Assembly: GCA_016717335.1 (NCBI GenBank)
Contig: JADKFS010000001.1
Coordinates: 1,612,001-1,676,000 of the forward strand
Reading direction: 5' to 3'
Length of the DNA stretch: 64,000 bases
From: Candidatus Ribeiella danica
Lineage (GTDB): Bacteria; Chloroflexota; Chloroflexia; Chloroflexales; Roseiflexaceae
Positions 52,193 to 60,200 of this stretch are shown here, piece after piece (the stretch's first letter is position 1; every line of letters starts with the position of its first letter). Below the pieces are notes generated by a model that had not been told where the DNA came from, ran no database searches, and saw only the letters and a program-made list of their open reading frames with translations. Position numbers and translations under genes: made by a program.

Positions 52193-53284
52193 ATGATGAG
52201 AGCTACGCGACAATCGAATCGACGTCGTTTCCAAGCGACCCTGCTCGGTCACACGCGCCGGGCGCCCACGGCCCAGCCGCGGCCCAGAAGCGGCCCTGCC
52301 CTCGCGCCATCGGCGGCGAGCCTTGTCGAGCTGCGCCGCCAAGCCGAGATCGAGCAAGACATGCTCCTGGCGCGCGACATCCAACAGGGGCTACTGCTGG
52401 AAGCGGTGCCGCGGCTGCCCGGATGGGAGATCAGCGCCATCTGCATACCAGCACGCGACCTGGGTGGCGACCTGTATGATTTTCTGCCATTCGACGACAG
52501 CCGGCACGGTATCATGATCGGCGATGTCTCGGGCAAGGGGCTACCGGCGGCGCTGCGCATGGCCGTCGCGCGGACGGTATTTCGGCACGCGGCGCGACGG
52601 GGCGAGCCGCCCGGCCCAACGCTGGCCGACACCAACCGCGGCGTGCTCTCGGAGATACCGCAGGGCATGGTCACGATGCTCTACGCGATGCTCGACACGC
52701 AGCGCGGCCACCTGCGGTTCGCCAACGCCGGGCACAACTACCCGGTGCTCATCAACGGCCAGGTCTCCGAGATCGAGCTGTCGGGATTGCCGCTCGGCGT
52801 GGATGGCGACAGCGAATATGTCGAGATAAGCGCGGTGCTTCACCACGGCGATACGATCGTGCTCTATACTGATGGTGTCATCGAGGCAAGTGCGCCAGGT
52901 GGCGAAATATACGGCTACGATCGACTGGAATCCACGCTGCGCGCGAACGTCGGGCTGAAACCGCGCGCGCTCGTGGCGGAGCTACTGCGCGAGCTGCGCT
53001 CGTGGAGCGGCAGCGAGCAGGCCGACGACATCACCATGGTGATCGTGCGGCGGCGGCTGGAGCAGCTGAGCGCCGAGCTGCGTAGCGTCACCGGTGACGT
53101 CCTGGGGAGCGATCGGGCCGAGCTGATCTGGTCGACGCTGGCGCTGCCAAGTGCCGATGCGCCGATCGCAGCGTGGGATGACATCCTGCCGCTCATCGTC
53201 CGCATCGTGCAGAGCCAGTTCGGGCACGGCCTGGCGCGCGAGCTCAATGGACAGCTGAGATTGGCCTTGGAGGAATATCGATAG
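52193..53284 (+). CDS. PP2C-type (SpoIIE/RsbU) serine phosphatase
   Basis: From 52193 the protein has 363 residues. A basic N-terminus and a short coiled segment (LVELRRQAEIEQDMLLARDI) lead to the phosphatase domain with the metal-binding motifs DLGGDLYDF and GDVSGKGLPAAL, FANAGHNYPVL, LYTDGVIEA and QADDITMVIVRR. A C-terminal helical extension of about 75 residues is unusual. It probably dephosphorylates the STAS antagonist at 55553. The start is uncertain: no ribosome site is seen at 52193, and an ATG at 52109 inside cheR is possible. Confidence 0.88.
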   Translation: MMRATRQSNRRRFQATLLGHTRRAPTAQPRPRSGPALAPSAASLVELRRQAEIEQDMLLARDIQQGLLLEAVPRLPGWEISAICIPARDLGGDLYDFLPFDDSRHGIMIGDVSGKGLPAALRMAVARTVFRHAARRGEPPGPTLADTNRGVLSEIPQGMVTMLYAMLDTQRGHLRFANAGHNYPVLINGQVSEIELSGLPLGVDGDSEYVEISAVLHHGDTIVLYTDGVIEASAPGGEIYGYDRLESTLRANVGLKPRALVAELLRELRSWSGSEQADDITMVIVRRRLEQLSAELRSVTGDVLGSDRAELIWSTLALPSADAPIAAWDDILPLIVRIVQSQFGHGLARELNGQLRLALEEYR

Positions 53285-53351
53285 AACCAAGAACCAAGAA
53301 CCAAGAACCACTAGTCGCAACACCGGTTCTCGGCTCTCGGTTCTCGGTTCT
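53283..53351. repeat. AGAACCA heptamers forming an inverted repeat
   Basis: Four AGAACCA-type heptamers (53283-53310) and a complementary run GGTTCTC GGCTCTC GGTTCTC GGTTCT (about 53325-53351) flank a short spacer. The run starts at the stop codon of the phosphatase gene. It links the heptamer-repeat class and the palindrome class. Confidence 0.8.
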
Positions 53352-53374
53352 CCCGAAGCGGGGGAGCGACCGAG

Positions 53375-55015
53375 ATGACCGTGAACGAACCAATCAACTT
53401 CATGCCGCTCGACCTAGATACCTTCGCCGGGAGCGAGCGTTTCATGGCCGGCACGCGCCTCGGCGCCGCGTTCAGCCAAGGTATCCGCGCGTATCTGCGC
53501 GCGGCCTACAGCGACGCGATCGAGCACTTCAAGGCCGCGCTGATCGCCGCCTATGTTGAGGGCGAAGAGCAGGCGCAGATCTACGATCGCGAGCGCGCGA
53601 TCATCTACCTGTATATTGGCAATGCGCTCGCATTTCAGGACGACTGGGACGGCGCGCTGCGCGAGTATCTCGAAGCCGTCCAAACCGACCCCCAGCTAGC
53701 CGAGGCGCACTACAACCTGGGCGTGGCCTTCGCCGCCCGCGCGCAGCTCGACCGCGCGATTGCCGCGTTTAAGGAGGCGCTGGAGCACAACCCCAAGCTC
53801 TACGAGGCCCACTTCTCGCTCGGCCGCTGCTACCAACGGCTGGACGACGCCGGCCGCGCCTATATCCACTACGATCAGGCCTGCAACGCTCGCCCCCAGG
53901 CGGCCGAGCCGCGCTACTATATGGGCTTGATGCACCAGAGCCACGGCGCGCACGAGCTTGCACAGCGCTGCTTCACCGAGGCGCTGCGCGTCGAGCCGAC
54001 CTTCGTCTCGCCCGAGATCCAGGACGAGATGCTGGTCATCCGCTCGGAAGAGGAAGTCGCGCAGTGGTACTACCGGCTGAGCCAGGACCTCAAGATGCAA
54101 GGCTACGAAGAGGAGGCCGAGCGGATCTACCGGGCCTTGCTCCAATGGCGCGTACAGGAGCACCACGCCCGCTACCTGCTGGGCAACCTACTGGCCCGCG
54201 CGCGGCGGCTCGACCAGGCGACCGAAGCCTACGGGCAGATCCCACCGCAAGACCGACACTATGTCGACGCGCAGATCCGCATCAGCGCCATCCTGAAACT
54301 GCAAGGAAAGCTCAAAGAGGCGTACGAGGTGCTGTTTGAGTGCGCCAAGCTCCACCCGAACAACGGCAAGCTGTTCTTGAGCATGGGCAAGCTTTTGTAT
54401 GATATGGGCAAAAACCAACCGGCCGTGCGCGCGTTCGAGCGAGCTGTCCAGCTGCTCCCGCATGACCCGCAGGCATACTACCTGCTGGGCTTTATGTACA
54501 ATGCGATGGGCCACGAAAACTGGGCGCTGGCCGCCTGGCGCAAGGCCGTCGAGCTGGCCCCCGAGGCGCACTCGCTGCGTTACGACCTGGGCTATATGTA
54601 TATTCGGCGTGGTCGCCCCGACCTGGCAGTCAAAGAGTTCGAGCACGTGCTTCAGTTCTGGCCCGAGGATGTCGAGACGAACTTCATGCTTGGCCTGTGC
54701 TACAAAGAGCTGATGGAGCCGGGGCGCGCCATCCCACTCTTCGAGAAGGTGCTTCGTCGCAATCCGCGCCACACCCAGGCGCTCTACTACCTTGGCGCAT
54801 CCTACCTCCAGATCGGCAACGCCTCGCTAGGCAAGGCATACTTGCGCCGCTACGATCACCTGGCCCGCCAAGAAGAGCGAGCTACGATCGCTCAACCTCC
54901 CCAGCGCTCACTGCGAATATCTGAGGTGCGCGTGCTGGAAGCCGGCGGCAACACATTCGACCGAGCCGGCGGGAGCGGCATTGCAGCTTCTACGCCCACA
55001 CCACGCACACCGTGA
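53375..55015 (+). CDS. TPR-repeat protein
   Basis: The 546-residue soluble protein holds about ten TPR units (for example AHYNLGVAFAARAQLDRAIA, AHFSLGRCYQRLDDAGRAYI, AVRAFERAVQLLPHDPQAYY, LRYDLGYMYIRRGRPDLAVK). There is no signal peptide or membrane helix. In this operon it is a likely scaffold linking chemosensory and partner-switching proteins. The last 45 residues are disordered. GGGGAGCGACCGAG precedes the ATG. Confidence 0.88.
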   Translation: MTVNEPINFMPLDLDTFAGSERFMAGTRLGAAFSQGIRAYLRAAYSDAIEHFKAALIAAYVEGEEQAQIYDRERAIIYLYIGNALAFQDDWDGALREYLEAVQTDPQLAEAHYNLGVAFAARAQLDRAIAAFKEALEHNPKLYEAHFSLGRCYQRLDDAGRAYIHYDQACNARPQAAEPRYYMGLMHQSHGAHELAQRCFTEALRVEPTFVSPEIQDEMLVIRSEEEVAQWYYRLSQDLKMQGYEEEAERIYRALLQWRVQEHHARYLLGNLLARARRLDQATEAYGQIPPQDRHYVDAQIRISAILKLQGKLKEAYEVLFECAKLHPNNGKLFLSMGKLLYDMGKNQPAVRAFERAVQLLPHDPQAYYLLGFMYNAMGHENWALAAWRKAVELAPEAHSLRYDLGYMYIRRGRPDLAVKEFEHVLQFWPEDVETNFMLGLCYKELMEPGRAIPLFEKVLRRNPRHTQALYYLGASYLQIGNASLGKAYLRRYDHLARQEERATIAQPPQRSLRISEVRVLEAGGNTFDRAGGSGIAASTPTPRTP

Positions 55016-55128
55016 CGTACGCATGACCCCAACATCCACATCTCTCAGTTGCCCATTGGCAGTTACCCCGCTCCGATCCAGGCGAAGGAACGGTATACAC
55101 TCAACAATGCGCGACGTAAGGATGGCTG

Positions 55129-55560
55129 ATGGAACGAGTGTTCGTCAATATTCCGTCCAACCCGATTTTCGAGCGCGTCGTGCGTGCGAGCGCCGGCGAG
55201 CTGGGCCAGGCGATTGGACTGTCGGCCGAGCGAATCGAAGACCTCAAGCTAGCCGTCAGCGAGGCCGTGAACAATGCGATCGACCACGGCAATCAACGCC
55301 AATCCACCAAGCTGGTCGAGGTCACCTTCATCCTGGACGCCGAGAAGCTCGAGGTGCACATTCGCGACGAAGGGGCAGGGATCAGCCGAGCGGACTTTTC
55401 ACGCCGGATCATTGAGGAACAGAACCTCGACAGTGGTATGCATCGCGGGTTCGGGATGTATCTCATCAGCGCTCTAGTCGACGACTACGAAGTCAACTCA
55501 TCGCAGCATGGAACCGTTCTGACCCTGCGTCTATACCGGAAGGATACCCTCAATGAATAA
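55129..55560 (+). CDS. RsbW/SpoIIAB-like serine kinase (anti-sigma type)
   Basis: The 143-residue GHKL ATPase has the N box EAVNNAIDHGN, G1 DEGAGI, G2 RGFGMYLISALVDDYE and the final GTVLTLRLY. Proteins of this kind phosphorylate an STAS partner and sequester a sigma factor or another target. AAGGA lies seven bases before the ATG. It overlaps the STAS gene by eight bases, a common arrangement for such pairs. No sigma factor gene is nearby. Confidence 0.92.
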   Translation: MERVFVNIPSNPIFERVVRASAGELGQAIGLSAERIEDLKLAVSEAVNNAIDHGNQRQSTKLVEVTFILDAEKLEVHIRDEGAGISRADFSRRIIEEQNLDSGMHRGFGMYLISALVDDYEVNSSQHGTVLTLRLYRKDTLNE

Positions 55561-55888
55561 TGAAGTCATCATGCGAGAAGAGTTTGGCGATGTGGCGGTG
55601 CTGCATATTATGACAACCAGTGTCGATACAAGCTCGGCCACGGCAATTGAGGCGAACGCCACACAAACCTCGATGCGCCCGATCACCGTCCTCGATTTCG
55701 AACATGTGGCATTTATCAACTCGGCGGGGATATCAGCGCTGCTCAAGTTCGTGGTGTCGGCGCGCAAGGCCGGCAATAAGCTCTTCGCGATGAACGTTAG
55801 CCCACATCATCAAAAGATCTTCAAGATGGTTGAGATGTCGCGGTTCATGCCCACGATCGAGGAGCGCGATCTCGCCTCGTATCGCTAG
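55553..55888 (+). CDS. STAS-domain antagonist (RsbV/SpoIIAA-like)
   Basis: The 111-residue protein is an STAS domain: TVLDFEHVAFINSAGISALL holds the predicted phospho-Ser in N-S-A-G. The Asp common before this serine in RsbV-like proteins is Asn here. It would be phosphorylated by the kinase at 55129 and dephosphorylated by the PP2C at 52193. The ATG lies in the last codons of the kinase gene, so translation is coupled. Confidence 0.9.
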   Translation: MNNEVIMREEFGDVAVLHIMTTSVDTSSATAIEANATQTSMRPITVLDFEHVAFINSAGISALLKFVVSARKAGNKLFAMNVSPHHQKIFKMVEMSRFMPTIEERDLASYR

Positions 55889-56064
55889 CGCATTACTCGC
55901 CGGCGCTCGATACACGGCGCGCCAAGGGGGCAACCCAACGAGCACAACCGCAGCCGGAAACAGCATCCTTGCACAGAGCTACCGACAGACTACGCCACCC
56001 ATCTCGGCACATGACAGGCGGATTACAGTTCAGTCAGCCGCATTCAAGACACGTAACTTTATGT

Positions 56065-56092
56065 GTGACATCGCGTTAACATGTGGTAAAAT
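56065..56092 (+). promoter_or_regulatory. Internal promoter before the receiver-kinase-HD-GYP block
   Basis: GTGACA (56065-56070), 16 bp, TAAAAT (56087-56092), with five of six matches in each hexamer. It lies in the 352-bp gap 55889-56240, which shows no gene; the leader would be about 140 bases. Confidence 0.55.
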
Positions 56093-56240
56093 GAGATATT
56101 CGTTTATGTTCGTTGAGGATCAACATTCCTAGCAGCCTCCACGGCAATCCGGTTATACCGAATTCGTGGCGGCTCCGCTCTACCGTAAGCGTCACTCTCT
56201 ACGTATAGATCTCGTTTAACAAGGATACGGAGGTCATAGT

Positions 56241-56654
56241 ATGTCGTTGCAGACCAATCCGGCCGTAACCAATGGCGCTGCCCCGCACGTCCTGATCGTC
56301 GAGGACGATGCTGCCACCCGCCGGCTATACAAATTCATGCTGACGAACGGCGGCTACCCGGTCCTGGAAGCTGAGGACGGCGTCATGGCACTGGAGCAAC
56401 TGGCGCAGCACCACTGCGACCTCGTCATCACCGATATGAACATGCCGCGAATGGACGGTATGGAGCTGATCCAGGCGATCCGGCGTGACTATAATAATGT
56501 CTATGTGATTTTGATCACTGCATTTGGCACACCTGATACCGAGAAGCAAGCTCGGCGCATCGGCGCGAATGATTACCTGGCCAAGCCGTTTGACTTCGAA
56601 GAGCTGGAGCGCCGGGTGCGGGCGTTCTTCCAGAGTCGTGCAAAGCCTGCGTGA
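56241..56654 (+). CDS. Single-domain response regulator
   Basis: The 137-residue receiver has Glu-Asp-Asp at 21-23, the phospho-acceptor Asp65 in VITDMNMPRMDG, Thr in LITAFG and Lys in YLAKPFDFEEL. There is no output domain. Its stop overlaps the histidine kinase start in GTGA (56651-56654), so the two are very likely partners. An internal promoter lies at 56065-56092. ACGGAGG lies a few bases before the ATG. Confidence 0.93.
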   Translation: MSLQTNPAVTNGAAPHVLIVEDDAATRRLYKFMLTNGGYPVLEAEDGVMALEQLAQHHCDLVITDMNMPRMDGMELIQAIRRDYNNVYVILITAFGTPDTEKQARRIGANDYLAKPFDFEELERRVRAFFQSRAKPA

Positions 56655-58399
56655 CCGCCAACCGTATGGCCGATAGCACACAAGCGCCTGCAGCGCCGCA
56701 GTCGCACTTCGCGGAGCCACCCGGAGACCTCGCTTCGTCGTCTCCATTCGGATCGCTCGATAGATCTCCTGACTTTTACGAGGTCTATACTCAGCTCATC
56801 GGTACGCTACGCGAGCACCTCATCTGCAGCGGCATTGCTGTTCTGGTTCCCTGCAACTTAGCGATTGCTGTGCCGGCACAGTATGGCCCACAGCCACTGC
56901 CCACACCAATTGCCCTGAGCGTAACTGAGACGCACATTCTCACCCATATCACTCGAACCGGCCGGACGCTGACACTGCGCCGGCCGGCGGCATTTCGACC
57001 GCCTCTTCCCGCTCCCGCCAGCGATCTCGCCTGGATTGGCGCGCCAATCATGATCGGCGACAGCCTGTGCGGCTGCCTAAGCATGGTTGGCAGCTTTCGG
57101 AGCGGCGACGAGCGGCTGGCCCTGAGCTTCGCCCAACAGGCCGCGACCACCCTGGACTGGGCGTTGCGCTACCGCCTCGCCGAGCGACAGACACGCCAGG
57201 CGCGCCTGCTGATCGACCTCGATCAGCGAATTGAGCAGACGAATGACTCGATCGCGTCGCTCGACCTCATCCTCGCGGCGGCGATGGCGCTCACCAGCGC
57301 AGCACACGGCTGCATTCTAACCATCCAGAACGGGCGCGCGAGCCTGCTGGTGCGGCGCGGCTACACCCAGGAAGAGGCGACTCTTCTGATGCAGATCCCG
57401 CCCAGCCTCGACCGAGGGCTGACCGGCCGCGCTTATCAGACACGCTCGATCGTACGCTCAGCCGACATTCTGCGAGACCCCGAGGCGCTGCCCGCTCTAT
57501 CCGGCACGCGCGCGCATCTGGTCATCCCGATCTATTCAGCAGATCAGATCTATGGGCTGATCGACCTCCAATCGCCGCAGCCAGATGCGTTCCACGCCAA
57601 CGACGATCCGCTGCTGCACACGTTAGGAAGACGCGCGGCAGCCATTATCGGGCAGCAGCGCACAGATCTGCCGGTGGCGCATACCAGCGATGGCGTTCCC
57701 GCGCACGATCTGCTGCTCGCGTCGCGCCTGGCTGTCGTCACCGATCTAGCCGCGGGCGTAGCGCACGAGATCAACAATCCGCTAACAACCATTCTCGGCT
57801 ATACCCACCTGCTGTTGCGCGACCAATCGCTGCCACAGGCGGCGCGTGACGACATGGGACAAATCATGGTCGAAGGCCAGCGAATCGCCACGCTGGTCGA
57901 GCGCTTCCTGCGCTTCGCACAGACGACGTCGAGCGGCAAGCAGCCGCTGTCTATCGGCGAGCCGCTGCTGGATGCCCTGGGACTGCTCAAAAGCCAGCTG
58001 CAGGAGAGCGACGTTCAGATCGAGATCGACATCCCGGCCGACCCGCTGCTGATCCTCGGCCAGTCAGCCCAGCTCGAACAGGCCTTCGTCGACTTGCTCC
58101 AAAATGCTATGGAGGCTATGGAGACGAGCGATGAGCGCAAGATTCGAATCAGAGTCAACGAGCAGAACAAGTGGGTGCGGGTTTCTATTGCCGATACAGG
58201 CCGCGGCATCAGGCCGGATCTGCTGACGCGAATCTTTGAGCCAGGGTTCACAACGAAGGTAGACAAAGGGATCTCGCGCGGGTTGGGGTTGGGGTTGTAC
58301 GCCACCCACACGATTATTCAAAATCACTGGGGCCGGATCGATGTCCACAGCCAGGTCTGGCAAGGGAGCACATTTACGGTCTATCTACCGGCGATCTGA
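56651..58399 (+). CDS. Soluble GAF-domain sensor histidine kinase
   Basis: The 582-residue protein has no membrane helix. Two GAF domains (about residues 35-175 and 195-335) precede HisKA with His372 in GVAHEINNPLTTILGYTHLL and an NtrB-like HATPase (DLLQNAMEAMETSDERKIRI, DTGRGI, FTTKVDKGISRGLGLGLYAT). It senses a cytoplasmic signal or ligand. The GTG start overlaps the receiver gene; an ATG at 56666 is an alternative. It is followed 80 bp on by the HD-GYP gene. Confidence 0.93.
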   Translation: MTANRMADSTQAPAAPQSHFAEPPGDLASSSPFGSLDRSPDFYEVYTQLIGTLREHLICSGIAVLVPCNLAIAVPAQYGPQPLPTPIALSVTETHILTHITRTGRTLTLRRPAAFRPPLPAPASDLAWIGAPIMIGDSLCGCLSMVGSFRSGDERLALSFAQQAATTLDWALRYRLAERQTRQARLLIDLDQRIEQTNDSIASLDLILAAAMALTSAAHGCILTIQNGRASLLVRRGYTQEEATLLMQIPPSLDRGLTGRAYQTRSIVRSADILRDPEALPALSGTRAHLVIPIYSADQIYGLIDLQSPQPDAFHANDDPLLHTLGRRAAAIIGQQRTDLPVAHTSDGVPAHDLLLASRLAVVTDLAAGVAHEINNPLTTILGYTHLLLRDQSLPQAARDDMGQIMVEGQRIATLVERFLRFAQTTSSGKQPLSIGEPLLDALGLLKSQLQESDVQIEIDIPADPLLILGQSAQLEQAFVDLLQNAMEAMETSDERKIRIRVNEQNKWVRVSIADTGRGIRPDLLTRIFEPGFTTKVDKGISRGLGLGLYATHTIIQNHWGRIDVHSQVWQGSTFTVYLPAI

Positions 58400-58479
58400 G
58401 CGTAACTTTGTATCCTACGAACCGTTATAACAAGAGAAGCCCGAACGCACTCTTGTGCCGATCGAGGGATGGACTGCGT

Positions 58480-60021
58480 ATGAGCGTGACACCGACTAGC
58501 GGACAAGCCCCAACGCTCTCCTCGCGACTGCTCGTGGTCGAGGACGACACCAACGTGCGCGATTTCTGCGTGCGCCTGCTACGTATGAATGGCTACCAGG
58601 TCGCGGCGGCTGAAAATGGCCGCATCGCACTGGAACGGCTGAAAAACACGCAGTACGATCTCGTGTTCACCGACCTGCAAATGCCCGAGATGGGTGGGAT
58701 CGAGCTGCTCCACCAGCTGCGCCAGCACCACCCCGAGACCGATGCGATCGTCTTCACAGCCCACGCGACCGTCGAGACGGCCCGTGAGGCGCTGAAGCTC
58801 GGCGCGTTCGATTACCTGACCAAGCCGGTGACCGTCGACGATCTGGAGCGGACGGTCCGACGAGCGATGGAGTGGCGGCGAGTGCGGCTGGAGAAGCAGC
58901 GCCTCTCCGAAATCGTCGCGCTCTACGAGATCAGCCAGACGTTCACCTCGACCCTGGACACGGCGACGGCGGTGCGCGAGATCGTGCGGCTACTGTGGCG
59001 GCGCTTCTCGCCACGATCGCTCTCGCTCTCGCTGTTCCACCCGGAAGACGATCAGCTGGAGCTGCTGGCGCAGCGCGGAGCGGTGATCGACTGCGCGCCG
59101 GGCATGCGCGCCCCAGTCGCTGGGCATCACGAGGCGGCGATCCTACAAGCCCACGGCGATCTGGTCGGCGAAGAGCGCGAGCTAGTGGGGCCGAGCCATC
59201 TTGCCTGCCTGACGCTTCGGACGAATGACCGGCCTGTCGGCGTGATCCAGATCTCACGCGGCGCCGACCAGCCTGGCTTCGACGGCGACGATCGGACGCT
59301 GCTCAAAGTCTGCGCCTCGCAGATCGCCGCATCGATCGACAACAGCCGGCTCTACCAGCAGCTCAAGGATCAAAATATCCAGACCATCGCAGCGCTTGCC
59401 GCGGCGATCGACGCGCGCGACCCGTACACCGCCGGCCACTCCGAGCAGGTGCGCCGCTACGCAGTCCGTCTCGGCGAAGTGCTCGGCCTCTCGGCCCAGC
59501 GGGTCGAGTACATCCACTACGGCGCGCTGCTGCACGACATCGGCAAGATCGGCATTCGCGACTATATTCTGCTCAAGCCAGGCCCGCTCACGGAGGAAGA
59601 GTACGCGATCATGCAGACGCACCCGACGATCGGGGCCGACATCCTGCGCAAGATCAAAGCGCTGCGCGATGTCATTCCGATCATCGAGTGCCACCACGAG
59701 CGCATGGACGGCCAGGGCTACCCGCGCAGCATGGGCGGCCCGCACATTCGCGAGGAGGCCCGGATCGTAGCGATCGCCGACGCATACGACGCGATGACCT
59801 CACATCGCGCCTACCGCAAGGCGATGGAGCCCGAGCAGGCGTTTCACATTTTGCACAACGGACGCGACACGCACTGGGATGGTCAGTTCGTCGAGGTATT
59901 CGTGCAGATGATGTCGCAGGAGGGAGCGTCGCTGATCCTCCCGCGAGCGCGGGCACCGCAGCTGGCCGTGAGAGGGATGCTCGACCAGCCGGTGGCCGTA
60001 TCGCTCGATACGCACGAGTAG
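58480..60021 (+). CDS. Response regulator with GAF-like middle and HD-GYP output
   Basis: The 513-residue protein runs receiver (Asp65 in VFTDLQMPEMGG, Lys in YLTKPVTVDD), a GAF-like domain (about 150-300) and an HD-GYP domain: HSEQVRRYAVRLGE, LLHDIGKIGI (His352-Asp353), QTHPTIGADILRKI, CHHERMDGQGYP, RIVAIADAYDAMTSHRAYR. HD-GYP proteins break down cyclic di-GMP. It is the likely end output of the kinase at 56651. The ATG at 58480 follows GAGGGAT; a TTG at 58408 would add 24 residues. Confidence 0.93.
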   Translation: MSVTPTSGQAPTLSSRLLVVEDDTNVRDFCVRLLRMNGYQVAAAENGRIALERLKNTQYDLVFTDLQMPEMGGIELLHQLRQHHPETDAIVFTAHATVETAREALKLGAFDYLTKPVTVDDLERTVRRAMEWRRVRLEKQRLSEIVALYEISQTFTSTLDTATAVREIVRLLWRRFSPRSLSLSLFHPEDDQLELLAQRGAVIDCAPGMRAPVAGHHEAAILQAHGDLVGEERELVGPSHLACLTLRTNDRPVGVIQISRGADQPGFDGDDRTLLKVCASQIAASIDNSRLYQQLKDQNIQTIAALAAAIDARDPYTAGHSEQVRRYAVRLGEVLGLSAQRVEYIHYGALLHDIGKIGIRDYILLKPGPLTEEEYAIMQTHPTIGADILRKIKALRDVIPIIECHHERMDGQGYPRSMGGPHIREEARIVAIADAYDAMTSHRAYRKAMEPEQAFHILHNGRDTHWDGQFVEVFVQMMSQEGASLILPRARAPQLAVRGMLDQPVAVSLDTHE

Positions 60022-60047
60022 AATGCGCTAAAGACGATCTCTTGCTT

Positions 60048-60077
60048 ACCTGCCCTCTTGGGGCAGGTTTTCGTTTA
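60048..60077 (+). terminator. Intrinsic terminator after the HD-GYP gene
   Basis: ACCTGCCC (60048-60055), loop TCTTG, GGGCAGGT (60061-60068), followed by TTTCGTTT. It closes the large chemosensory region. Confidence 0.8.
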
Positions 60078-60099
60078 TGGCGCAGTGATACAGCGAATC

Positions 60100-60197
60100 A
60101 TGCCAACCCCTGCCCCCTACCTGATCAGATAAGCGATGGGCGAGTTCGGCTCCGCCGAACTCGCCCATCGCCCCAACACACCCCTCTCCCTGCGGAG
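60100..60197. repeat. Palindrome of the RRA-triloop family with degenerate outer arms
   Basis: A perfect 18-bp stem (60133-60150 with 60154-60171) and loop TCC (GGA on the other strand), between CCAACCCCTGCCCCCTACC and CACCCCTCTCCCTGCGGAGA. It separates the HD-GYP gene from convergent gyrA. Confidence 0.85.
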
Positions 60198-60200
60198 AAG

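Noticed and set aside
2840..60171. The palindromes as simple rho-independent terminators
   Set aside because: They lack T runs, often lie within larger symmetric arms, and two lie between co-directional operon genes. Termination may be one effect but does not explain the conserved triloop.
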